From the NCBI RefSeq assembly GCF_013450155.1, contig NZ_JACCKD010000004.1, positions 434,001 through 498,000 of the forward strand: a stretch of 64,000 nt of DNA, given 5' to 3'. The position numbers were made by a program, and so were the translations under genes. This document shows, piece by piece, positions 52,208-60,183 of this stretch; within the stretch, counting starts at the first letter, position 1; the number at the start of each line of letters is the position of its first letter. The stretch comes from Haloechinothrix aidingensis. GTDB taxonomy: Bacteria > Actinomycetota > Actinomycetes > Mycobacteriales > Pseudonocardiaceae. A model generated the notes under the pieces. That model was not told where the DNA came from and searched no databases. It saw only the letters and a program-made list of their open reading frames with translations.

Positions 52208-52249
52208 CAGTGTGTCCATCATATCGGAAACAAATATCCAGATCCGATA
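52208..52249. promoter_or_regulatory. PucR/gabT intergenic element: shared motif copy 2 and inverted repeat
   Basis: 52208-52231 is the second copy of the CAG-GTGTC ... TATCG-GAAAC element seen at 47710. It overlaps an inverted repeat TATCGGA (52222-52228) and TCCGATA (52243-52249) with a 14-bp spacer. Candidate binding site for the divergent PucR regulator. Confidence 0.55.
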
Positions 52250-52320
52250 CTGACCGGATGTGCGCCGCTCGACGAGTATGGGCGTCGACCACGCTCAGCT
52301 CAGTACCGAGAAAGGGCAGC

Positions 52321-53643
52321 ATGACCACCACAGCGCAGACGAGCGACCGGCTGAGAACGGCCATACCCGGACCACAGTCCGCGGCACTGCAACGCCGCCG
52401 CGAGCGAGCGGTGGCGAGTGGGGTCCCGTCGGTGCTGCCCGCCGCGGCCGAACGCGGCGGGGACGGCCTGCTGGTCGACGCGGACGGCAACGAGCTGATC
52501 GACCTGGCATCCGGCATCGCGGTCACCAGCGCGGGCAACCCCGCCCCCGCCGTCGCGGACGCGGTGGCCGGGCAGGCGTCCCTGTTCACGCACGCCTGCT
52601 TCATGGTCACCCCGTACGAGGGGTATGTGCGGGTGTGCGAGCAGCTGGCCGAGCTCACCCCGGGAGAGCACGAGAAGCGCTCGGCGCTGTTCAACTCCGG
52701 CTCCGAGGCCGTGGAGAACGCCGTCAAGATCGCCAGGCACGCCACGGGGCGGCAGGCCGTCGTGGTCTTCGACCACGCCTACCACGGCCGGACGAACCTC
52801 ACGATGGCGCTGACCGCGAAGAACATGCCGTACAAGCACCGGTTCGGACCGTTCGCGCCCGAGGTCTACCGCGTACCGATGTCCTACCCGTTCCGGGATC
52901 CGGCCGGGATGACCGGTGAGCAGGCAGCGGCGCGGGCCACCACGCAGATGGCCAAGCACGTCGGCGCGGACAACATCGCCGCCGTACTGATCGAGCCGAT
53001 CCAGGGCGAGGGCGGTTTCGTCGTTCCCGCGCCGGGGTTCCTGCGCGCGGTGGCCGACTGGTGCAGCGACAACGGCGTGCTGCTGATCGCCGACGAGATC
53101 CAGACCGGTTTCTGCCGCACGGGGGCGTGGTTCGCCTGCGAGCACGAGGACGTCGTTCCCGACCTGGTCACCACGGCGAAGGGGATGGCAGGGGGCCTGC
53201 CGCTGGCCGCCGTGACCGGGCACGCCGACGTGATGGACGCGGTGCACGCCGGTGGCCTCGGCGGCACCTACGGCGGCAACCCGATCGCCTGCGCGGCGGC
53301 GCTGGCCACCATCGAGACCATGCGCACCCGCGACCTCGCTGCCGCGGCCGGCCGGATCGAGCGCGCCGCCCTACAGCGGCTGCGTGCCCTCGCCGAGGGA
53401 GACAACGGGATCGGCGAGGTCCGCGGCAGGGGCGCGATGCTGGCCGTGGAGTTCGCGGGCGCCGACGGCGAGCCCGACGCCGAGCGCGCGACCCGCGTCG
53501 CCAAGGCCTGTCACGAGGCCGGGGTGATCGTGCTGACCTGCGGCACCTACGGCAACGTCGTTCGCTTGCTACCGCCGCTGGTGATCGGCGAGCAGCTGCT
53601 GGACGAGGGACTGTCCGTTCTCGAACACGCCATCACGGCCTGA
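52321..53643 (+). CDS. gabT: 4-aminobutyrate aminotransferase (GabT)
   Basis: A 440-residue PLP enzyme with the GabT pattern (SALFNSGSEAVENAVKIARHATGR, DHAYHGRTNLTMALTAKNMPYKHRFGPF, LIEPIQGEGGFVVPAPGF, ADEIQTGFCRTGAWFACEHE, TTAKGMAGGLPLAAVTG with the lysine). It converts GABA and 2-oxoglutarate to succinate semialdehyde and glutamate. It stands 16 nt before an aldehyde dehydrogenase gene. GABA is the product of the putrescine block upstream, so the two loci form one route. Confidence 0.93.
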   Translation: MTTTAQTSDRLRTAIPGPQSAALQRRRERAVASGVPSVLPAAAERGGDGLLVDADGNELIDLASGIAVTSAGNPAPAVADAVAGQASLFTHACFMVTPYEGYVRVCEQLAELTPGEHEKRSALFNSGSEAVENAVKIARHATGRQAVVVFDHAYHGRTNLTMALTAKNMPYKHRFGPFAPEVYRVPMSYPFRDPAGMTGEQAAARATTQMAKHVGADNIAAVLIEPIQGEGGFVVPAPGFLRAVADWCSDNGVLLIADEIQTGFCRTGAWFACEHEDVVPDLVTTAKGMAGGLPLAAVTGHADVMDAVHAGGLGGTYGGNPIACAAALATIETMRTRDLAAAAGRIERAALQRLRALAEGDNGIGEVRGRGAMLAVEFAGADGEPDAERATRVAKACHEAGVIVLTCGTYGNVVRLLPPLVIGEQLLDEGLSVLEHAITA

Positions 53644-53659
53644 GGAACAGGAGATCGCC

Positions 53660-55090
53660 ATGACCATCACCCCGTTCTGGGTCGACGGCAAGCCGTGCAC
53701 CAGCGCGGAGCACCTCGAGGTGCGCAGCCCCTACGACGGGTCGCTCGCCGGGACCACCTGCCACGCGGGACCGTCCGATATGGAGCACGCGGTCGCCTCG
53801 GCGCACGCCGCGCGGCACGAGGTCGCACACCTGCCAGCGCACGTGCGCGCGGGCGCCCTCGAACACGTCGCGCGCAGGCTGGCCGAACGCGCCGAGGAGG
53901 TCGCCGCGCTGATCACCGCCGAGTCGGGCAAACCCGTCAGGTGGTCGCGCGCCGAGGTGACGCGCGGTATCTCCACGTTCCGGTGGGCCGCGGAGGAGGC
54001 GCGCAGACTCTCCGGTGAGCTGCAGCGGCTGGACACCGACCCGGCGGCGACGGGCCGGATGGCGCTGGTGCGGCGGGTCTCGCGGGGGCCCGTGCTGGCG
54101 ATCACGCCGTTCAACTTCCCGCTCAACCTGGTGGCGCACAAGGTGGCTCCGGCGATCGCGGCCGGCTCGCCGGTCGTGGTCAAGCCGGCGCCCGCGACCC
54201 CGCTGACCGCCCTGCTGCTCGGCGAGCTGCTCGCCGAGACCGACCTGCCCGCCGGGGCGTGGTCGGTGCTGCCGGTACCGAACGACGCGGCAGGCGTGCT
54301 CGTGGACGACCCCCGGCTGCCGGTCGTGTCGTTCACCGGTTCCGGGCCGGTCGGCTGGGCGATCCGCGACCGCGTGCCGCGCAAGCACGTGACACTGGAG
54401 CTCGGCGGTAACGCGGCGGCCGTGGTCTGTCCGGACTGGACGGACCTGGACGGCGCTGCGAAGCGCATCGCCACGTTCGCCACCTACCAGGGTGGCCAAT
54501 CGTGCATCGCCGTGCAGCGGGTGTACGCGCACCGCGACGTCTACGACGAGCTGGCCGAGCGGGTCGTCGCGGCCGTCGCCGAGCTGGGCACCGGTGATCC
54601 CACCGACCCCGGCACGGCGGTGGGTCCGCTGATCAGCGAGGAGGCGGCCCAGCGGGCACAGGGCTGGGTGGCCGATGCCGTGGCGGACGGCGCCCGCGTG
54701 CTGGCCGGTGGCACCCGCGACGGGGCCACCCTCGCCCCCACGGTGCTGGCAGGCGCGCCCGAGCACTGCGCGGTCAACTCCGACGAGGTGTTCGCCCCCG
54801 TGCTCACCCTCGCCCCCGTCGACTCGGTCGGCGAGGCGTTCGACCGGGTCAACGACTCCCGGTTCGGCCTGCAGACCGGGGTGTTCACCCACGACGTGCG
54901 ACTCGCCTTCCGCGCGTCCGCCGAGCTCGAGGTCGGTGGGGTCATCGTCGGCGACGTGCCCAGCTACCGCGCCGACCAGATGCCCTACGGCGGGCTGAAG
55001 GACTCCGGGACCGGCAGGGAGGGCCTGGCCTCGGCGATCGCCGACCTCACCGAGGAACGCGTGCTCGTGCTCACCGGCCTGGAGCTGTAG
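53660..55090 (+). CDS. Aldehyde dehydrogenase, probable succinate-semialdehyde dehydrogenase
   Basis: A 476-residue aldehyde dehydrogenase: TPFNFPLNLVAHKVAPAIAAGSPVVVKPA, LELGGNAAAVV (base Glu), YQGGQSCIAVQR (nucleophile Cys), and the C-terminal GGLKDSGTGREG. Sequence is nearer to the lactaldehyde/phosphonoacetaldehyde/sulfolactaldehyde group than to classic GabD, but its place after gabT makes succinate semialdehyde the best guess. GGAG is about 9 nt ahead of ATG 53660. Confidence 0.85.
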   Translation: MTITPFWVDGKPCTSAEHLEVRSPYDGSLAGTTCHAGPSDMEHAVASAHAARHEVAHLPAHVRAGALEHVARRLAERAEEVAALITAESGKPVRWSRAEVTRGISTFRWAAEEARRLSGELQRLDTDPAATGRMALVRRVSRGPVLAITPFNFPLNLVAHKVAPAIAAGSPVVVKPAPATPLTALLLGELLAETDLPAGAWSVLPVPNDAAGVLVDDPRLPVVSFTGSGPVGWAIRDRVPRKHVTLELGGNAAAVVCPDWTDLDGAAKRIATFATYQGGQSCIAVQRVYAHRDVYDELAERVVAAVAELGTGDPTDPGTAVGPLISEEAAQRAQGWVADAVADGARVLAGGTRDGATLAPTVLAGAPEHCAVNSDEVFAPVLTLAPVDSVGEAFDRVNDSRFGLQTGVFTHDVRLAFRASAELEVGGVIVGDVPSYRADQMPYGGLKDSGTGREGLASAIADLTEERVLVLTGLEL

Positions 55091-55112
55091 GCGCGGGCGT
55101 CACCGGCAGCGG

Positions 55113-55808
55113 TTACCTGACGGCCTCGGCGTCGGCGAAGGTCATCCCCAGGCGGCCGATGCTGCTGGTACCCAGCGCCGCCTTCGGCAGCCCGAGCCGC
55201 CGCAGCTCCTCGGCGATCGGGTGCTCGCCGAGCTCCATCCGCACCCCGCCGGGCCGGGAGCGCACACCGCCCGGACGCATGATCCACGGGGTGCGGCGCA
55301 GCTCGCCGTCCAGGCAGGTATAGGCGTCCACAGAGGTGCGAGCGATCCGGCCCGGCACGGGCAGGCCCCGGCCGATACGCAGGTCGACGACGCCCTGCCC
55401 GCCCGCGCTGAGCACGCAGCGCTGGTCCGGCCCGTCGAGCTCCAGGTGAATGTCGGCCATCTCCTTCGGAAAGCCCCAGATCACCCGGCCCGCCTCCAGC
55501 GTGAACTCCTGGTTGACCGGCAGCCAGTGAATGAACGCGCCGACCTCCCGTTTCGACGCCCCGGGTGGGCGGGCGAGGAACGCGACGGCGAACTCGTGGT
55601 ACGGCCCCAGATCGCTGTCGACATAGCGCACGAACGCGAGCGAGCACACCGCCCTGCCCGGCACGGGCTCGACGACGTCCAGCCCCGAGTAGTCGATGAT
55701 CGACCGTGCCGTCCGTGCCGGTACCAGGAACATGGCCGAGCACGCGCTCGCCTGCCGCACCTCGACCGGCATGGTGACCCGCTCGCCCTGAATGAGATGA
55801 CTCGCCAT
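55113..55808 (-). CDS. Acetoacetate decarboxylase-family protein
   Basis: A 231-residue ADC-like protein. WGFPKEMADIHLE holds the lysine (115) that in true decarboxylases forms the Schiff base with the keto acid; YHEFAVAFLA and VGAFIHWLPVNQEFTLEAGR are conserved surroundings. Many family members are not decarboxylases but hydratase- or aldolase-like, so the reaction is open. Divergent from an SDR across 124 bp that contains a perfect palindrome 10 nt upstream of this start. Confidence 0.82.
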   Translation of the reverse strand: MASHLIQGERVTMPVEVRQASACSAMFLVPARTARSIIDYSGLDVVEPVPGRAVCSLAFVRYVDSDLGPYHEFAVAFLARPPGASKREVGAFIHWLPVNQEFTLEAGRVIWGFPKEMADIHLELDGPDQRCVLSAGGQGVVDLRIGRGLPVPGRIARTSVDAYTCLDGELRRTPWIMRPGGVRSRPGGVRMELGEHPIAEELRRLGLPKAALGTSSIGRLGMTFADAEAVR

Positions 55809-55817
55809 AACTCTAGT

Positions 55818-55829
55818 AGAACATGTTCT
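55818..55829. promoter_or_regulatory. AGAACATGTTCT palindrome, TetR/KstR-like operator
   Basis: A perfect 12-bp palindrome, within TAGAACATGTTCTT. This fits the TnnAACnnGTTnnA form remembered for the steroid regulator KstR at all but the last base. It is 10 nt from the start of the ADC-like gene and about 100 nt from the divergent SDR. Confidence 0.5.
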
Positions 55830-55864
55830 TGCTAGTTCGTCACTAGTCCCGCACAATGCTTGCC

Positions 55865-55936
55865 ATGACCAACGATCACGTTCACTCGACCAGGAGAACC
55901 TGTTCCCCTTCGGCGCTCGGGCTGCGCGCATCATGA
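55865..55936 (+). CDS. Possible 23-residue upstream ORF coupled to the SDR
   Basis: ATG 55865 opens a 23-codon frame (MTNDHVHSTRRTCSPSALGL, then RAS) whose TGA overlaps the SDR start in ATGA. A CACAAT box lies about 8 nt ahead of the ATG, so it could be leaderless. Either a coupling leader or chance; the peptide has no known likeness. Confidence 0.35.
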   Translation: MTNDHVHSTRRTCSPSALGLRAS

Positions 55937-56769
55937 GCGTCGAGGGCATGGGCGTCCTGGTCACAGGGGGTGGCAGCGGTATCGGCCTCGGCGTGGCGCG
56001 GCACCTCGCGGCCGAGGGAGCGCACGTCACCGTCTGCGGCCGTACGGAGGCCACGCTGGCCAGCGCGGTCGAGGAGATCTCCGCGCATGCCGCCGGGGGC
56101 AGCCGCGCGGGATACGTGGTCGCCGACGTCTCCGATGAGGACGCCGTCGCGAGCGCGGTCGCACGGGCGAGCGAGCGCGCCGGTGGCCGGCTGGACGGCG
56201 TGGTGACCTGCGCGGGCGGGAACAGCTGGGTCGGCCCCATCACCCAGATGCCGATCGAGCAGTGGAACGGCGCGCTGGAAACGAACCTGACCGGCACGAT
56301 GCTGGCGCTCAAGCACGCGGGCGCGTACATGGCCAAGGCGGGCGGGGGCGCCATCGTCGGCATCTCGTCGATCGCCAGCTCCAACACCCACCGCTGGTTC
56401 GGCCCCTACGGCGTGACCAAGGCAGGTGTCGACCACCTCTGCCAGCTGGCCGCCGACGAGCTCGGGCCGAGCAACGTGCGCGTGAACTGTGTCCGCCCCG
56501 GCCTGGTCCGCACCGAGATGGTCGAGGCCATCACCGGATCCGACAACCCGGTCCGCGACGACTACGAGTCGTGCATACCACTCCCCCGCATCGGGGAGGT
56601 CGGCGACATCGCCGCCGCGGTCCGCTTCCTCATCGGCCCGGAGTCGAGCTGGCTCACCGGCCAGGTGATCAATGTGGATGGTGGACACTCGCTACGCAGG
56701 GGCCCCGACCTCCGGCCGTGGCTGGAACCCGCCTACGGCGAGGATGGCCTGCGCGGCATCGTCAGCTGA
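55933..56769 (+). CDS. Short-chain dehydrogenase/reductase
   Basis: A 278-residue SDR: TGGGSGIG (11-18), TCAGG in place of NNAG, serine in ISSIASS and YGVTK as catalytic Tyr/Lys. Arg after strand 2 (CGRTEA) suggests NADP(H). C-terminal 25 residues (LRRGPDLRPWLEPAYGEDG) are extra compared with minimal SDRs. Paired divergently with the ADC-like gene, so a beta-keto or hydroxy acid substrate is plausible. Confidence 0.86.
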   Translation: MSVEGMGVLVTGGGSGIGLGVARHLAAEGAHVTVCGRTEATLASAVEEISAHAAGGSRAGYVVADVSDEDAVASAVARASERAGGRLDGVVTCAGGNSWVGPITQMPIEQWNGALETNLTGTMLALKHAGAYMAKAGGGAIVGISSIASSNTHRWFGPYGVTKAGVDHLCQLAADELGPSNVRVNCVRPGLVRTEMVEAITGSDNPVRDDYESCIPLPRIGEVGDIAAAVRFLIGPESSWLTGQVINVDGGHSLRRGPDLRPWLEPAYGEDGLRGIVS

Positions 56770-56776
56770 CCGCTCG

Positions 56777-56842
56777 CCGTGTCGGGCGTGCGGACATGCC
56801 GTGTCGGGCGTGCGGACATGGTGTGTCGGGCGCGTGGGCAGG
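56777..56842. repeat. 22-bp tandem repeat, two perfect units and one diverged
   Basis: 56777-56798 and 56799-56820 are identical 22-bp units beginning CCGTGTCGGGCGTGCGGAC; 56821-56842 is a diverged third unit. It fills the convergent gap between the SDR and the IclR gene. The core is the reverse complement of the repeat at 50636-50700. Confidence 0.85.
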
Positions 56843-56849
56843 ATGTGTC

Positions 56850-57617
56850 TCAGCTCACCCGCACCTCGGAGGCCGGGCCGTTGTCGTCGAGCAGGCCCTC
56901 GAGATCACCCGCCGCGTCCGCCGCCGCCCGCTGCGCGTGCGCGACGGCGTCGCTGTCGAAGTCCTGCACGAACCCGGTGACCGACACGGCGGCGCGGCAG
57001 TGCCCGCCCGCCCCGCGCACCGGCACCGCGACGTCGGCGATGAGCGGGTCCAGCCCACCCGAGCTGAACGCGTAACCCGCCTGCCGGACGTCCTCGAGCC
57101 GTGCGCGCAGCTCCGGGACGTCGATACCCGCCTCCGTCGCGGACTCCAGAAAGGACTCGCGCCGCGCCGGATCGCTGAACGCGAGCAGCACGAGGCCGCT
57201 CGCCGAGCGCCACGGGTCGAAGACCTCTCCCCCGAACCCCAGGAACCGCTGGTAACGCTCGGAACGCACCGTCTCGATGACCCGGCAGCCGCCTTCCTCG
57301 AGCACCTCGATACCGGCGATGCGCTCGGTGTCGGTAGCCACCCTGCTGAGCATCGGCCGGGCCACGTCGGCCAGGGCGTGGCGCGCAGCGGGGCCCTGGG
57401 TCATACGCAGCAACGCCCAGCCGAGCATGTAGCGGTCGTTGCCGTCGCGCACCACGAAGTTCCGCGCGATCAGCTCGGCCAGCGAGCGGTACGCGGTCGC
57501 GCGGTGCAGGTCCACGCGCTCGGCCAGCTCGGAGAGCCGCAGCGGGCTCTCCGCGTCCGCAAGCGCGGTCAGCAGGTCAAGGGCCTTGGCGACCGCGCTC
57601 CGATCGGTCCGCGCCAC
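56850..57617 (-). CDS. IclR-family transcriptional regulator (second)
   Basis: A 255-residue IclR protein: winged helix LRLSELAERVDLHRATAYRSLAELIARNFV (about 26-56) and effector domain (RIAGIEVLEEGGCRVIETV, SASGLVLLAFSDPARRE, VAVPVRGAGGHCRAAVSVTG). Divergent from the amidohydrolase at 57700 with an 82-bp gap holding a GTAACGTTAC palindrome, so it probably controls that gene. Confidence 0.9.
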   Translation of the reverse strand: MARTDRSAVAKALDLLTALADAESPLRLSELAERVDLHRATAYRSLAELIARNFVVRDGNDRYMLGWALLRMTQGPAARHALADVARPMLSRVATDTERIAGIEVLEEGGCRVIETVRSERYQRFLGFGGEVFDPWRSASGLVLLAFSDPARRESFLESATEAGIDVPELRARLEDVRQAGYAFSSGGLDPLIADVAVPVRGAGGHCRAAVSVTGFVQDFDSDAVAHAQRAAADAAGDLEGLLDDNGPASEVRVS

Positions 57618-57653
57618 GTCCGTCCTCCTCTTGCCGCACTACCTCCACCGCGA

Positions 57654-57691
57654 GTAACGTTACACGAAACCAATGTTGTCGTCTACGTAAC
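57654..57691. promoter_or_regulatory. GTAACGTTAC palindrome region, candidate IclR operator
   Basis: GTAACGTTAC (57654-57663) is a perfect 10-bp palindrome, and GTAAC recurs at 57687-57691, forming a wider inverted pair with GTTAC. Located in the middle of the divergent IclR/amidohydrolase gap. Confidence 0.45.
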
Positions 57692-57699
57692 CAGGTGCG

Positions 57700-59364
57700 A
57701 TGTCAGGTATCGATCTCCTCTTCCACTCCGGACATATCACCACGCTCGACGGTGCGGGCACCGTAGCCGAGGCGGTCGCGGTCGCCGATGGCCGCATCCG
57801 CGCTGTGGGCACGAACACCGACATCATGGCGCTGGCGGGCCCCGGCACGCGGCGGATCGATCTCGCGGGCGGTTCGGTACTTCCCGGCATCAACGACTCC
57901 CACCTGCACCTGCAGTTCTTCGGGCTGTCGCGCCCCCCGTTCAGTATCGACCTCAGCGACCGTGCCGTCTCCAGCGTTCGCGAGATCCGCGAGCATATCG
58001 CCGGCCAGGCCCGCACCCGCCCGCCGGGCGGGTGGATCCGCGGCTGGGGCTGGACCGAGCGCCACCTCCGCGAGCTGGCCGAGCGCGGCTCCGGGCCGAC
58101 CCGCGACGACCTGGACCCGGTGAGCCCGGACCATCCCGTGCTGCTCACGCACTTCTCGGGCCACGCGGCCTGGGCCAACTCGCGCGCACTCGAGATCGCG
58201 GGCGTCACCGCGGCCACCCCCGACCCGGACGGTGGCAGGGTGGTCCGTGACCCGGCCACCGCGGAGCCGACCGGTGAGCTGCACGAGACAGCAGTGGCGC
58301 TGGTCGCCGACCGGGTACCGGAACCGACGCCCGCCGAGCGCCGCGAGGCGACCGCGGCAGCCATGGCCGAGCTCAACGCGCTCGGCGTCACCAGCGTCAC
58401 CGACCCGGTCGTCACCCCGCCGATGCTGCGCGACTACCTCGCCATGCACAGGGATGGCGCGCTGCGCACCCGGGTGACCACGCTGCTGAACTGGACCTGG
58501 CCCTCGGTCACCACGTCGGCAGCGACCATCGATGAGGCGATGCGCTACGCCGGTACGGGCAGCGGGCTCGGCGACGACTGGCTGAGCATCGGCGGGTGCA
58601 AGCTCTTCGCCGACGGCATCCCCGCGCTGCGCTCGGCGTGGATGTCCCGGCCGTACGACGACGGCTGCTGCGGGTCACTTGTCACCGAGGGCGGCGACGA
58701 CGCGCAGCGGCTGTCCTCGCTGGCCACGCTGATCGAGACGCTGCACAGGCACCGCTTCCAGGTTCAGGTGCACGCGACAGGCGACCGCGCGTGCGACGGC
58801 GTCGTGGATGCCCTCGCCGCCGCGGCCGAGGCGGACCCGTGGCCCGACGCACGGCACGTGCTCATCCACGCGAACCTGCCCGGCGAGCGCGCGATGAAGC
58901 TCATGGCGGCACACGGCTTCGTCGCCAACACCCAGGCGTTGATCAAGTGGCAGGTCTCCGACGCGCTGCGCGGCGTCGTGGACGAGCCGACGTGGCACCG
59001 CAACATCCCGGTGCGGTCCTTACTGGACGCCGGGGTCGTCGTCGCGGACAGCTCGGACGCGCCGGTGACCTACCCGGACTGGCGGCAGGGTGTCGAGACG
59101 CTCGTGCTGCGGCGGACCCGGCACGAGGGCGCGGTCAGCGGCGCCGACCAGCGCCTCACCCGCGAGCAGGCGCTGCGCGCCTGGACGAACGCGCCCGCCT
59201 ACCAGGAGGGCCGCGAGCGCACCAAGGGCCACATCGCCCCCGGTGCACTCGCCGACCTCACCGTCCTCGCCGAGGACGTCCTCGCCGTCGACGACGAGGA
59301 GCTACACGCCGTCACGCCGGTGATGACGGTCGTCGGCGGGGACATCGTGCACGACGCCCGGTGA
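57700..59364 (+). CDS. YtcJ-type amidohydrolase (third copy)
   Basis: A 554-residue amidohydrolase-3 enzyme: GINDSHLHLQ (metal), CKLFADGIPALRSAWM, QVHATGDRACDG, HVLIHANLPGE and DSSDAPVTYPDW. No signal peptide. It converges with the ABC transporter operon with only 2 nt between stops, so the transporter may bring in its substrate, just as NCS1 permeases accompany the other two copies. Possible role is hydrolysis of an N-acyl or formamide compound. Confidence 0.88.
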   Translation: MSGIDLLFHSGHITTLDGAGTVAEAVAVADGRIRAVGTNTDIMALAGPGTRRIDLAGGSVLPGINDSHLHLQFFGLSRPPFSIDLSDRAVSSVREIREHIAGQARTRPPGGWIRGWGWTERHLRELAERGSGPTRDDLDPVSPDHPVLLTHFSGHAAWANSRALEIAGVTAATPDPDGGRVVRDPATAEPTGELHETAVALVADRVPEPTPAERREATAAAMAELNALGVTSVTDPVVTPPMLRDYLAMHRDGALRTRVTTLLNWTWPSVTTSAATIDEAMRYAGTGSGLGDDWLSIGGCKLFADGIPALRSAWMSRPYDDGCCGSLVTEGGDDAQRLSSLATLIETLHRHRFQVQVHATGDRACDGVVDALAAAAEADPWPDARHVLIHANLPGERAMKLMAAHGFVANTQALIKWQVSDALRGVVDEPTWHRNIPVRSLLDAGVVVADSSDAPVTYPDWRQGVETLVLRRTRHEGAVSGADQRLTREQALRAWTNAPAYQEGRERTKGHIAPGALADLTVLAEDVLAVDDEELHAVTPVMTVVGGDIVHDAR

Positions 59365-59366
59365 TC

Positions 59367-60173
59367 TCACCCCTTGCGGATCAGCTCGAACACGCGGCTG
59401 CGCAGCTCGGTGAACGCCGGGTCGGCCTTGGTCCGCACCTGGTCGCGCGGGGCAGCCAGGTTCACCGGGATGATCTCGCGAACCCGGCACGGTGAGCTGC
59501 CCAGCACCACGACCCGGTCGGCGAGGTAGACCGCCTCGTCGATGTCGTGGGTAACGAAGACGACCGTGACGCCGAACTGGGCGCGTACCCGCTGCGCGAG
59601 GTCCTCCAGCTCGAACCGGGTCTGCGCGTCCACCGAGGCGAACGGCTCGTCCATGACGAGCACCTCGGGCTGGTAGGCCAGCGCGCGGGCGATGGCCACC
59701 CGCTGCTGCATCCCGCCGGAGAGCTGCCACGGGTAGTGGCGCCGCGAGTCCGCCAGGCTGACGGCCTCGAGCGCCTCGCGTGTCCGCTCGCCGCGCTCGC
59801 GTTTGGACACGCCCTTGTTGCGCAGCGGCAGGGTGATGTTCTTCTCCACCGTCAGCCACGGCATCAACGAGCGCGTGTACTCCTGGAAGACCAGCGCCAG
59901 CTTCTCCGGCGGCCCGGTGATCGCTTCACCATCCAGGCAGGCCCGGCCGGATGTCGGCGGTAGCAGGCCGGACAGGCACTTCAGCAGCGTCGTCTTGCCC
60001 GCACCGGACGGCCCGACGATGCAGACGAACTCGCCGGCGTTCACGTCGAACGTGAGCCCGTCGAGCACCGTCTTGGCATTCGACCCGCTGCCGTACGTCT
60101 TGCAGAGGCCCTCGATGGTCAGGCGGCGCTCCGCCTGCTGGGGAACGTTGGGTTCAGTCACGACTTCCGTCAT
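59367..60173 (-). CDS. ABC transporter ATPase, SsuB/TauB type
   Basis: A 268-residue ATPase: Walker A GPSGAGKTT (54-62), VFQEYTRSLMPWLTV, signature LSGGMQQR, Walker B EVLVMDEPFASVD, switch THDIDEAV. This is the nitrate/sulfonate/taurine/NMT1 group. ATG 60173 is used; a start at 60320 would add the 3' end of the permease gene in another frame. Last gene of a four-gene minus operon. Confidence 0.9.
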   Translation of the reverse strand: MTEVVTEPNVPQQAERRLTIEGLCKTYGSGSNAKTVLDGLTFDVNAGEFVCIVGPSGAGKTTLLKCLSGLLPPTSGRACLDGEAITGPPEKLALVFQEYTRSLMPWLTVEKNITLPLRNKGVSKRERGERTREALEAVSLADSRRHYPWQLSGGMQQRVAIARALAYQPEVLVMDEPFASVDAQTRFELEDLAQRVRAQFGVTVVFVTHDIDEAVYLADRVVVLGSSPCRVREIIPVNLAAPRDQVRTKADPAFTELRSRVFELIRKG

Positions 60174-60183
60174 CTTAGTGTTC

